NCBI GenBank assembly: GCA_019321725.1
Contig: CM033108.1
Location: 2,501 to 66,500, forward strand
DNA: 64,000 nucleotides
Direction of reading: 5' to 3'
Source of the DNA: Paulownia fortunei
Lineage: Eukaryota > Streptophyta > Magnoliopsida > Lamiales > Paulowniaceae
Shown: one piece after another, positions 47,701 through 59,700 of the stretch
Numbering within the stretch: position 1 is the first letter of the stretch
How the letters are laid out: every line of letters starts with the position of its first letter
Program-made: the position numbers and the translations under genes
Notes under the pieces: model-generated
Databases searched by the model: none
Seen by the model: the letters and a program-made list of their open reading frames with translations, nothing else
Told to the model about the DNA's origin: nothing

Positions 47701-50700
47701 ATGTCTGCTTCGCAAACCCTAGGTGGGGCGTCCCGGTGTGGGTGGGTGCTGGGTCCTTCACTGGACAAGATCATCAAGAATGTGGCCTGGAGGAAACACT
47801 CCCACCTCGTGTCCGCCTGTAAATCTGCCCTCGACAAGCTCGAGTCTCTGGCCGATGATGCTTCCGATCCCACCTCCTGCTCCCCACTCTACGGTCTATC
47901 TTCTTCCGATGCCGAGTTCTTGCTTCAACCACTCATTATGGCGCTTGAATCGGGCTCGCCTAAGGTTCTCGAGCCTGCCCTGGATTGTGCGTTCCGACTC
48001 TTCTCTTTCGGTCTCATCCGCGGCTGTGAAATCAAAGATAATTCCTCTATCATTTTCCACCTCATTGACTCGGTCTGCAAATGTGCTGCCCTTGGCGACG
48101 AGGCCATTGAGCTTGCCGTGCTGAAGGTCCTTCTCTCTGCTGTTCGATCCCCCTACATCTACATCCGGGGTGATTGCCTTGTCTATGTCGTGAGGTCCTG
48201 CTACAACGTTTACCTGGGTGGCCACAGTGGTACCAATCAGATCTGTGCTAAGTCTGTTCTTGCCCAGATGATGATCATTGTTTTCACCAGGGTCGAGGAG
48301 AATTCCATGCTGGTTGACTTCAAGAATGTGTCTGTATTTGAATTGCTGGAGTTTGCTGATAGGAATCTTAATGAAGGAAGTTCTATACAATTCGTTCAAA
48401 ACTTCATCAATGAAATTGTGGAGGCTAAGGATAGCCTTCCTAATGTAAAATTGTCCTTGGATCTGCAAAATGGTTGCGATGATCCTGAAGGAAAAGCTGA
48501 TGAAGAGTATGGCAAATCTGTTGATGAGGCCACTGATTTTAGCGGGTACAGTAAGATTAGGGAGGATGGTTTTATGCTCTACAAGAATTTGTGCAAATTA
48601 TCTATGAAGTTTTCGTCCCAGGAGAATTCCGATGATCAGATCCTTTTGAGGGGAAAAATTCTCTCCTTGGAGCTTTTGAACGTCATCATGGGCAATGCAG
48701 GTCCAATCTGGCGTACCAATGAGAGGCAAGTGCCAAGTTGTAAAAAAGTTCCTTATGCACTAGCTATCTGCTGTTGAATCAATTTGTACAACGCATATGT
48801 CGTGAAAATTAATTAAGTAGAATGTCTTAAGTAACCATTATCAGCTAAGGGAATCCAGAATTATCTAGGAATGAGCAGGGAGAACTTGAACTAGTTTCAA
48901 TACCTTTAGATTGATGTAAAATTTATGCTCCGGTAAAGAGGATGAAATCTCAACTGATTAAGGTTAAGCGATAATGATCTGAAACAACTTATAGCTGGAT
49001 TATACTATGAAATTGAAGGTGAATAATCTTCCTTAATTCTTAGGAATCATACTTATAGGAATTGAGAGAACAATCAATCCTAGAAAACAGAAAGCAACCA
49101 TCCTAATTTAGGGGATATGCAGATCTTTAACTAGCTGAAACAGAGAAAAAACATAAAAGGAAACAAAATAAATGGATTTCCTACAAATCAGCCCTATAAC
49201 AACTTTCCTTGACACACTAGGAATGATTCCCTTCTTTCTGATTTCCAATACTCCCCCTCAAGCTGGAGCATAGATGTTGGTCATTTCAGCTTGCTTGTTA
49301 ACTCTTCAAAGCTTGGCCTTGGTAGGCTTTTTGTCAGAATATTAAAAGGTATATCATACACACATCACCACTGTCAATCTTCTCTTTGATAAAGTGTGTG
49401 TCAATCTCCACGAGCTTCATTCTCATGATGTATTGGGTTATGGGCAATGCTAATGGCTTTCTTGTTGTCACAATACATTTTCATAGGATCACTCATTTGT
49501 ACCCTCAGCACTTCCACTAGTTGATTCAATTAAATAATTTCACATATATTCCATGAGCAACAGCACAAAACTCAGAATCTGCACTACTACGTGCTACAAC
49601 TGGTTGCGTCTTACTCCTCCCAGTTTGTGATTCAGTTCCATTAGAGTGTCTATAGGTTCACATTCTGACATTCAGGCCTCTTGTAAAAGATCCAGAATGT
49701 GTTCTCATTATGAGATGAAAATTCCAGCATGACTTCTTGCAACTTTCATGCCAAGGAAATACTTGAGGGTTTCCGGGTCCTTTAAGCTCAAATTCTCCAC
49801 TCAGATAGATCTTCAAAGACTATTTTTTCCTAATGATCTCCTGTCATAATAATATCATCAACATATACTTTGAGTATAGCAATCTTACCATCTTTTTAGT
49901 GTTTTAGGAATAACGTGCGGTCTTGAGCCTGGTGAGCTAATGGATTTTCATAGCTTTAAAGGTGTGTCCAACCAAGTTGTGGGGACTGTTTTAGCCCGTA
50001 GAGAGATTTCCTGAGTCGGCAAATGTTTCCTTTATTTCCTTCAAAACCTAGTGGAAAATCAATGTACACTTCATCATATAAATCACCATTGAGGAAGGCA
50101 ATTTTTACATCTAGTTGTAGAAGGGGCAATCCAAGTTTACTGCCAATGAAAGTTGAGCTTGGCAATTGGGGCAAAGGTTCCTGGTAATCTAGCCATAGAT
50201 CTGGGTGAAACCTTTGGCATAATACGATCACCGAAACCGTAGGTGACCCAACATTGGAACTAGGTGACTTAACAAAAGTATCCCAAGACTTCATCTTCAC
50301 CAAAATTCTCCTTGCGAAGACGAGTGGGGAAAAATAAGGCTCAGATTCAAAAAAGGTAACATCTTTTGAGACAAAGACATGTTTACGAGTAGGAGAGTAA
50401 CATTTTTATCCTTTCCGATTAGGTGAGTATCCAAAGAAGACATATTTAATTGCATTGGGATCAAGTTTGATTTATATGGACTATGAGAGTGAACAAAAAT
50501 CGTGCAACCAAAAACTTACAGAGTAAGGATGATGAAGCAAAGAATAGATAGGTCTTCTGAAGAACAAACATAGCTGTTTAGAAACTTAGAACTTTTGAAG
50601 GCATATCAAGACATGGACTTTGATAAATAATTCCATGAGTTGCTAGGTATTGACCAAGAATAGTGTTGTAGTACTCACGCTTGTTAATCAAAGTGAAGAG

Positions 50701-53700
50701 CATGAATTGTTGTTTGAAATTGATTTTGGACCAGATGATAAAACTTCTGAAAGATTTTAGTAGTCTTAGAATTTTCTTTTAGTAGATATTCCCAACACAC
50801 TCGAGTATGGACATCAATAAACGTGATAAACCATCATGAGCCAAATATATTTTTGACATGAGATTCCCCCCCAGATATCACTATGAATTTAGGACAATGG
50901 ACGAGATTGTACATATGGTTTCATTGGATACGACACACGGGTATGTTTTGCTAATTGACAAATTTCGCAATATAAGAAACTTGAACTTTTATTCAAAAAT
51001 GAATTTGGACAAACATTTGAGATGGTTGAAATTTGGATGGCCTATGCCACATCATGATTACATCATTATTTGAACCTTTTAAATCTGTACTCTCGGTTGT
51101 TGAGTCTGGTGTACTCTTGGATAGGTTGTCAATAAAGAGTCCATTCTCCAGTCTAGCATTGCCAATCGTCCTCCCTAGTATTTGCTCCTGTATTTCACAA
51201 AACCAATAGAATTAAACTTAGCATTACAATCATTTCTTGAGTCATTTTACTAATAGACATCAAATTGCAAGACATGTTAGGAACATGAAGCACATAGTGA
51301 AGTATAGGATCGTTGGACAGCCGGATCGAGCCTGTAACAGCCACGAATCTGCAATTCTTACTCGAGAGTGGCTAAAGCACGGGGAGCAAGAATAAAACAA
51401 GGAAGAGGTACCTCTCATATGATCCGATGCTCCTGAATCAAAGATCCAGGATGCAGGCGAGCCAGTTTCAACGCATTTAGTATGGAGAGCACTACCTTTA
51501 AATGCCAGAGTACACGTGGCCATGGTGGAATTAGGAGTTGGTGCCTGACTTAAGAGAAAAAGAAGGTGTTCGATTTGAGACTTTGTAAGAAGAACACTAG
51601 TGCTATCCTCCTTCACCATTAGGCCCTTCAGATGTGGCTTCAAAAGTTGTATGAAACGCTTTACTATCCCCTGATCCTCGGGGTTTCCAACCTGGTGGTT
51701 TACCATGGATCTTCCAGCAAATATCGCGCATGTGGCCCGTTTTGTTGCAGTGGTTGCACCGGGGTCGATCTCCTTGTTTCTTTTGCTTCAGATCACCATC
51801 ACTGGACTTGTTCATTGACTCAGAAGTGCTCTTGGTGAACAGGGCAGTAGTTTCAATCGGTCTCTAGCTGGAGATTGTGACAGGGTCTTACTATTTGTTG
51901 TCCCTCAGCATCACCCATGTCCTATATTCCTCGCATCTAGCTTCTCCTTTGGATGGCAATTGTCTCCTGCCCAAAAGTCTGCCACGAATTTCGTCCAAAT
52001 GCCCATCGAGTCCCTCAAGGAAATCTTAGAGGCGTTCATTATTGAGTTGTCTGTAGAATTTTTTGTGTTCTTCGACCATTCCCAAATCAGCTTCATAAAA
52101 CCTATCCTGTTCTTGCCACAAGAGTTTGAGTGCATTGTAGTACAGGTGACATTAGAATTCCCTTGTTGAATATCTTTGACTCTCATCTTGATCTCTAAGA
52201 CTTGAGATGTGTTTTCAATGATTGGAGTAGTTCTCTGTGATGGAGTCCCAATGGCCTTGGCTGTCTTGAATAGAAGATATGTATTGTTCACCATCGTATT
52301 AATAATCCACGCCATCATGATTGAGTTGTTAAGTTCCCACACTGCATAGGCAGGGTTGTCTTTGGCAGGTTTCCTGGCTTTGCCGTTGACGTAGCCCAAT
52401 TTTCCTCTCCCTTGAATAACCATGAGGACAGATTGAGACCAATGAAAGAAGTTTTTCTGATCTAAATTGTGGTGTATGATTTGTAAAGAGGAATTGCCAC
52501 CGTAATATTGGGTGACAATCATGGAATATATAGGACTAGGATTCGAATTGGGAATATTTGGAACCAGAAGCTTCTTTCCCAGATTCTTCCATGGCCGAAT
52601 TTACGAGTTGTTATGGAGGCTCTGGTACTGTGAAATTGAAGCTGAATAATCTTCATTACTTCATTTATTCTTAGGAATTTTACTTATGGGAATTGAGAAA
52701 AAAATCAGTCCTACAAAACAGAGAACTACCTTCGTAATATAAGGGATATGCAGATCCCTTATTAGCGGAAACAAAGGAATAACATAAAATGAAGCTAGTT
52801 CCTACAAATCAGCCCTATAACAACTTTCCATAAAAAACTAAGGATGATTCCCTTTTTTGTGATTTCCAATGTAATATATTGTAATGCATACCCAATGTGA
52901 CATTATAAGGGTGAAGCAGGAGTATGGAGCTGAGCCTCTATGTCATATGCAGGCTTTTTAGTGTTGAGGTGATGACAATGATGATTCAGTTGCACTTCAA
53001 CATCCCTAAGATGCTCTGCATCAAATTAACCCTTTTTAAACTGAAAAACTCTCTTCAGTTTGATGTGGAATAACTAATTGAAGAAAAGGCATTGTAATTA
53101 GATAATGATTGTCTTGATTATTTTCGTGCTTTTTCTTTCATGTAAATGAGGAGTATGATGTTTCGTCTAAATAGCTAATATGTCTTCTCTGAACAGGTTT
53201 CTTAATGCAGTCAAGCAATATCTATGCTTGTCATTGTTGAAGAACAGTGCACTATCAGTTATGACTATTTTTCAACTTCTTTGTTCAATATTTTGGAACT
53301 TACTATCAAAATTTAGGTCCGGGTTGAAATCAGAGATTGGAATTTTTTTTCCAATGCTGATTCTTCGTGTACTGGAGAATGTGCTTCAACCTAGTTTCTT
53401 ACAGAAGATGACTGTTTTGAGTTTACTGGAGAAGATCTCTCAGGATTCACAGATTATTATTGATACTTTTGTCAACTATGACTGTGATGTGGAGGCTCCA
53501 AACATATTTGAAAGGTACAAAGGATTAGGTTTATTTTTTCTTTTTTCTTTTGTTTCTTTTTTCCTGAAAGGATTTGTTATGATCAAATGCCAACACTTAG
53601 ATATCTTCTGAACCTGTGTAGTTCTACTGAAGATGCACCATTTTTCTTTTAATTGTTTTTTCTATTATTCTAGCAGCTGGCTTTTGTAGTAAACATACTT

Positions 53701-56700
53701 GTAACCCAGAAACAATTCTTTAACATTAAAAAATTATTCAAGTAGTTTTGAGCACCTCTACTGGTGGTGCGCATATAATTTTGGACAATGCACCTCTACT
53801 GGTGGTGTGCACATAATTTTGGACAATGCACCTCTACTTTGGTCCTCCTTATTTACAACTGAGTAAACATGCATCTAAACATGAAGCACTGACTTTAATC
53901 AAGAGACTGTACTATCTTTCTTGCAATTTTATCTATTTACATAAACCATAGTGGTGAAATGAATTTACTAAGGACCTGAGAGAGTTGGCATTAGGAAGGT
54001 TGGGAAAAATCACTATAACAGAATGTGTACATTTGTCTTAACTTGGATCAGAGAAGGAAAAAGTGCAACGGAGAGAATATCATTTGGTTGCTTCATGGTT
54101 CTCAATTCTCATAGTAATCCGTCTATTGAATATGAAAGTAATTGAGAATTCATAGGCTCAGAATACCAGAACATGGTCTGGGACTCCATATAGGGAACTA
54201 CAACTTTAGAAAATCTAGGACCCTTTTGAAAACACAAATGGCATTAGATGACATAATATAAGACTGGAAGACTGTATACTTTCTATCATAGAACATCCTC
54301 TTTTTCCTCGCTAAAATGCCTCAAACGTCGAGAAGAAACCCTCTCCATTGAGAGATGCCTCCGGAAATATGTATCTTGCATTAACCTGCACCTCATAATT
54401 GCTCAATTCTTGTCAGCTCCTCATTTAGCAGCATGCAGCTATAATCATAGTAGATCAAGAAGGACAACTTAGAGACGAATCGGACCTCATGTGCATTAGG
54501 CCAAAGGCTAAGAATGAGATGACTTTTGGGTCCTTGATGATGCAATATATTATAATAACACTTTGCTCTTTTTCGTTTCCTTTTTTTTCTCTTTTTTTGT
54601 GGGTATTGGAAGGATTGTAATTTTAACTTTAATCCTCCAAGCGCAAATACCTTTTTGTGGTTCTTCATTTCACAGCTGCTCTATCTTTTTGACTTTGAAG
54701 TTATTGTGCCTAGTTGTGACCAAATTAGTAAGTCCGAGTATGATTTTATTCAATTAAAAAATTAAATTATTTAATTAGACCTAATAAGATTAGGGAGCCA
54801 ATTTGGAGTAGACCAATTAATTGATGAGATCAATTAATTGGGGAAGCATAAATTAATTTAATGGTTAAATTAATTTACTCAATTAAATAATTAAATTATT
54901 GAATTGGGCCTAATTTGATTAGGTGGGCTAGATGTAATTAATTAATTGAATTTAGGCTTAAGCAATTATTGGATTAATTGTGGGATTTAATTAAAAGTCC
55001 AAGTCTCCAATTCAAAGAGGCCCATTAGTAGAGGCCCACAAGGATTGTTTGAAAAAGGATGGAGATTCAAGAATGGAAGCTTTTAGTGATTTTAGTTTTC
55101 ACCTGGAAGTCCTGGATTGCCTCCTTGTGCTTCAGTTGAGATTATAAGGGAAAAACATGCTTAAGTAATTCTTTGAAGTCTATTTGTGGTAAAGTATTTG
55201 CTGGAGTTCGCTATTGGCTCTGAGTCATTTTTATTTTGTAGTTATACATTCCCTGTTAAGAATTTGCCTTACTATGGTATTATATGATGAGGTCGGATGT
55301 TGATCTACATAGTTTAGAAAAACTGCTGATGTAGCTTTGCTTATTCAATAGCTGCTGCCAGTGATAACAGAGAAATCATACATGTTGCGCAAGGGGAATT
55401 TCAGTATCCCAGATTGCCCTGAATTTTTCTCTTGTACTTGCAAGATGCAACAACTTCCATGACTCTCGTCCGCATACTTTTTTGATCTTTCTTGCTCTTG
55501 CACTTCCTCAAATATGACTGTAACGAATTATCCTGTCGTTAAAACCCCTTTAATTCCTTCATACATTTGCAGGACTGTCAATGGCCTTCTAAAAACTGCT
55601 CTAGGTCCACCACCTGGTTCCATTACATCTTTGTCTCCTGCCCAAGATATGACATTTCGTCATGAATCAGTAAAGTGTCTGGTTATAATTATCAAGTCAA
55701 TGGGATCATGGATGGACCAGCAGCTTAAAGTTGGAGAATTTAATCCACCAAAGTTTTCTGATAATGAAAACTTGACTGAGAATCCCACTTACCCCATTGA
55801 CGATGCAAATAGTGCTGATTATGAGCTGCACTTGGAAGCAAATTCTGAATTTTCCGATGCTGCGACATTGGAGCAGCGTAGAGCTTATAAATTAGAAATT
55901 CAGGTTTGCTTATATATTACACTTCAAGTGAATTATCTGTATCTTCAAGAATTGTTTCACATTATGAATTGTTACTAACTGGTGACTTACCATGAGGATA
56001 TCGTTGTGTGATGAGTGATAAAAACTTATTATGTACATTAAGTGCCTAATGCTGTAATTTTCTAGTCTTTCATATAGGTAAAAAGTTCAGAATGATCTTG
56101 TATATTGTACTGATTATGTCAATGGAATAAATGCAGAAAGGTGTTGCACTGTTCAATAGAAAACCTTCCAAGGGAATTGAGTTCTTAATGAGCACCAAAA
56201 AAGTTGGGAGCTCCCCCGAAGAAGTGGCTTCTTTTCTCAAAAGTGCTTCTGGCCTGAATGAAAGTATGATTGGCGATTATTTTGGTGAAAGAGAGGAATT
56301 TCCTATGAAAGTTATGCACGCATATGTAGATTCCTTCAACTTTGAAAAAATGGGCTTTGGCGAAGCAATCAGATTCTTTTTAAGAGGATTTAGGTTACCT
56401 GGAGAAGCACAAAAGATTGACCGCATCATGGAAAAATTTGCTGAACGGTATTGTAAATGCAATCCAAACTCATTCACCAGCGCAGATACAGCTTATGTCC
56501 TTGCGTACTCAGTGATAATGCTCAACACTGATGCTCATAATAGTATGGTAAAAGATAAGGTGCATTTCAAGTACTTTTCTCTAACTGAAACTTTGGAGTT
56601 TATCTTTTATTCTGCCTGTTTTTCCTTAAAACATCTATTTTTCTATCATTTTTTATTTGTTGTGTGAAAGGGGAAAACACATGCATTGATTATTGAGTAT

Positions 56701-59700
56701 AACCATGCTTCTATTTTCAGAAATAATGTCCTGATGAAATATTTCTGAAAGAGTATTGTGTGTAAAGTAATGATACTACTGCCTCAACAGCTTGCGTAGA
56801 GACAAAAGTACATTTAAGAATGAGCTTGGATATCCTTATTTTCTGAATGTTGTTTTATTCCACTTCCTTTTCTTGATAGTCCATATGTGATGCTACCTGA
56901 TAATATTTCTTCATTAACTTAAATATTTCCAATTCTGCCAACAATTAATTATTGAATTTTCTAAATGATTGAAGTACCCATATCTGGCACTCGATCAGGC
57001 GTCTGGGAGATTTGCTCATTAATTTACTCAATTGAACTCAGCAAAGTTTTTCCCCATATTTGTCGAAGTTTGATTACATGGATTATTTTTGTTCCTTTTT
57101 GCCCTGTCCCAGTGCAGTCTCCAAGGTTAAATTTCATACCATGTAAATGTTAAGTTGATCTTCTTTAACTCAAAAGCTTTCGTTCTTATTTTGTCTAGTT
57201 TTGATAACTGCAAAGGTATCTCAGTATTCTCGTCTTAGAGCACTTTATTTATGCAATGTTCTTATTTCATTGTGCAACACGTCAGTCCCATATAACATTG
57301 CTAGGTTTTGTAGCAGTTGTATTGAGATCTCCTTTTGATTTTGTTGGTAATTTATTAATCACAGAACGCAAAATGTAGTTCTTAACCGTAGTCATTGAAT
57401 ATATTCTTTGATTTCCTCTACTTCTATGCAAGTAATCCAAAATTTTGAATCCCTTGTTTCAAAATGAACTTTCTTGAACTACATCTTGGATATGATTCCT
57501 CTTTGGTTTTAAACTCCAAGCCAATACTATCTGCTACAAGCATGGACCTGTAAACAAATAAAGACGGACCCAAAGCTGAGCTTTGATGAAGCTTTACCCT
57601 ATAGTATTGGTAACTCACTCTCTTGTGGCGCTCTAGTAGATATCCTTCATAACGCCATTGCAATCCACCCCCCTCCTAAAATCCACCATAAACCATCTCT
57701 TGAAATCTTATCTTATGCCTTTTTTACTCAATGGTATTCTTCTCTCTCCATTAGCTTTCTTGACAAATAATAGCTTCTAGAATCAATCTCATGGGCATAA
57801 ATTTCAATTGATTATTTGAAGATTATATGTCAACTTCTATCTGTTTATCAACCACTTTTTCCACAATTTGTTGTGTGTTTCACTAATTTAATGACGTAGG
57901 TATCAAATGATTAGTTTCCTGTGTTTCTACAATTCAAAAACTCTAATTACATTAGATATCATTCCACCTTAAAAATAGAAAGGGTATGAAGAGTTTTTTT
58001 ATCTTGCAGTGTTCACGTAGTATCCAAATCTTAGTCTCCAATGAATCCAAGATCAAATAACATATGTTGGATCTCATACCTTCTAATTTCTTTACTGATC
58101 TCCAAGGAAGTTGGGAAAAGATGGGAACTTAAAACTGTTAAAGTTTTATGCTTATACTGGAATGGTTTATCCTTGATTCAAAGATATTAATTGATTAGGT
58201 TGTATTAAGTATGGGCTCCTTTCTGACTTATACTGAGATTGGATTTGACTCTTAAGATGACAAAGGCTGATTTCATCCGGAATAACCGAGGGATTGATGA
58301 TGGCAAGGATCTACCTGAAGATTATTTGGGTGCACTGTACGATCAAGTTGTGAAAAATGAGATTAAAATGAATGCCAAGTCTACTGCTCCCCAAAGCAAA
58401 CAAGGAAACAGCCTGAATAAACTGCTGGGCTTGGATGGCATACTCAATCTGGTCTGGAAGCAGACAGAAGAAAAACCATTGGGTGCAAATGGTTATCTAT
58501 TAAGGCATATCCAAGAGCAGTTTAAAGCAAAATCTTCAAAATCAGAGTAAGATCAAGCTTCCGCTGCTTTACTAGATTCCTATGGTTTTGCAGCTGTGTT
58601 TAATGTTTTTCTTTGGACTAGTACCTTCTACCTGAAATAGCAAAATGCCTACATGTATGTCTATCAGTCGAAAGTGGTTATTTGATGTATGCAGTTAGAG
58701 TGGGATGATCCTTCCTCTAAGTATCATATTTGCTATGTTACGATGATTGTTTCTTTGTTGTTGGTTCTCTGGGATGCCAACCATTTTGCGCATTTGCTTT
58801 CAATCCTTTTCTTTTCCCACTGCAGGGTTGTTTATTATGCTGTAGCAGATCCTACAATATTGAGGTTCATGGTTGAAGTTTGCTGGGGCCCAATGCTTGC
58901 TGCATTTAGTGTAACTCTGGACCAGAGTGATGACAAGGGAGCTACTTCTCAGTGCTTGCAGGGATTTCGACACGCTGTGCATGTTACTGCTATGATGGGC
59001 ATGCAGACTCAGAGAGATGCTTTTGTTACCACTGTGGCTAAGTTTACTTACCTCCATTGTGCTGCTGATATGAAGCAAAAAAATGTGGATGCTGTCAAGG
59101 TATTTGTCAGTTTCACCCTTCCCGTCTTTCTTAATGGGCAAAACTCATGCAAGCACAAGCATATATGTATCTTCTCCACCTGCTCGAACGACCCACCACC
59201 TTGAGATATGAACTATTGATGATTGGTTTTCACATATATGTTGAAGAACTTTTGAGTAGTTGGTGCTGCTTTTATGGGGCTGTTCATCATTATTTTAGAA
59301 ATAAATGTAGTTTTCGTATGCTATGAAGTGATTGGGAAAAAACTCTGTTGTTTTGGCAGGCTATCATATCAATTGCAATTGAAGATGGAAATTACCTTCA
59401 GGAAGCATGGGAACATATTTTGACGTGCTTATCCCGATTTGAGCATCTACAGCTCTTGGGGGAGGGAGCACCTTCCGATGCATCCTTTCTTAATACATCT
59501 AATTCTGAATCTGAAGAGAAAACATTAAAACATGCTAGTTATCCCTCTTTGAAGAAAAAAGGAACACTCCAGAATCCAGCTGTAATGGCAGTTGTTCGAG
59601 GGGGCTCTTACGATAGCACCTCTGTCGGAGTCAACTCCTCTGGTCTTGTTACGCCAGAGCAGATCAATAATTTCATTTCAAACTTGTATTTGCTTGATCA

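Larger units (their letters stand above)
49008..52868 (-). mobile_element. Ty1/copia retrotransposon, decayed, in ARF-GEF intron 1
   Basis: LTRs of about 240 bp (49008-49247 and 52631-52868), both TG...CA, flank minus-strand gag, protease, integrase, reverse transcriptase and RNase H remnants in copia order. A polypurine tract (minus-strand GAGGGGGAGTAT) lies next to 49247. A mutated Met-tRNA primer site (TACCAGAGCC) lies next to 52631. The element is shorter than the usual 5 kb and full of stops. The flanking 5-mers (TACTA and ATGTA) do not match, so no target duplication survives. It is antisense to the host gene. Confidence 0.88.

Noticed and set aside
47896..48468. Long open frame (190 residues) on the minus strand
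   Set aside because: It is antisense to exon 1 of the ARF-GEF gene, whose plus-strand reading is clearly conserved; no domain is seen on the minus strand.
49003..52873. Target site duplication of the intronic copia element
   Set aside because: The flanking 5-mers TACTA and ATGTA differ and no shifted boundary gives a match.
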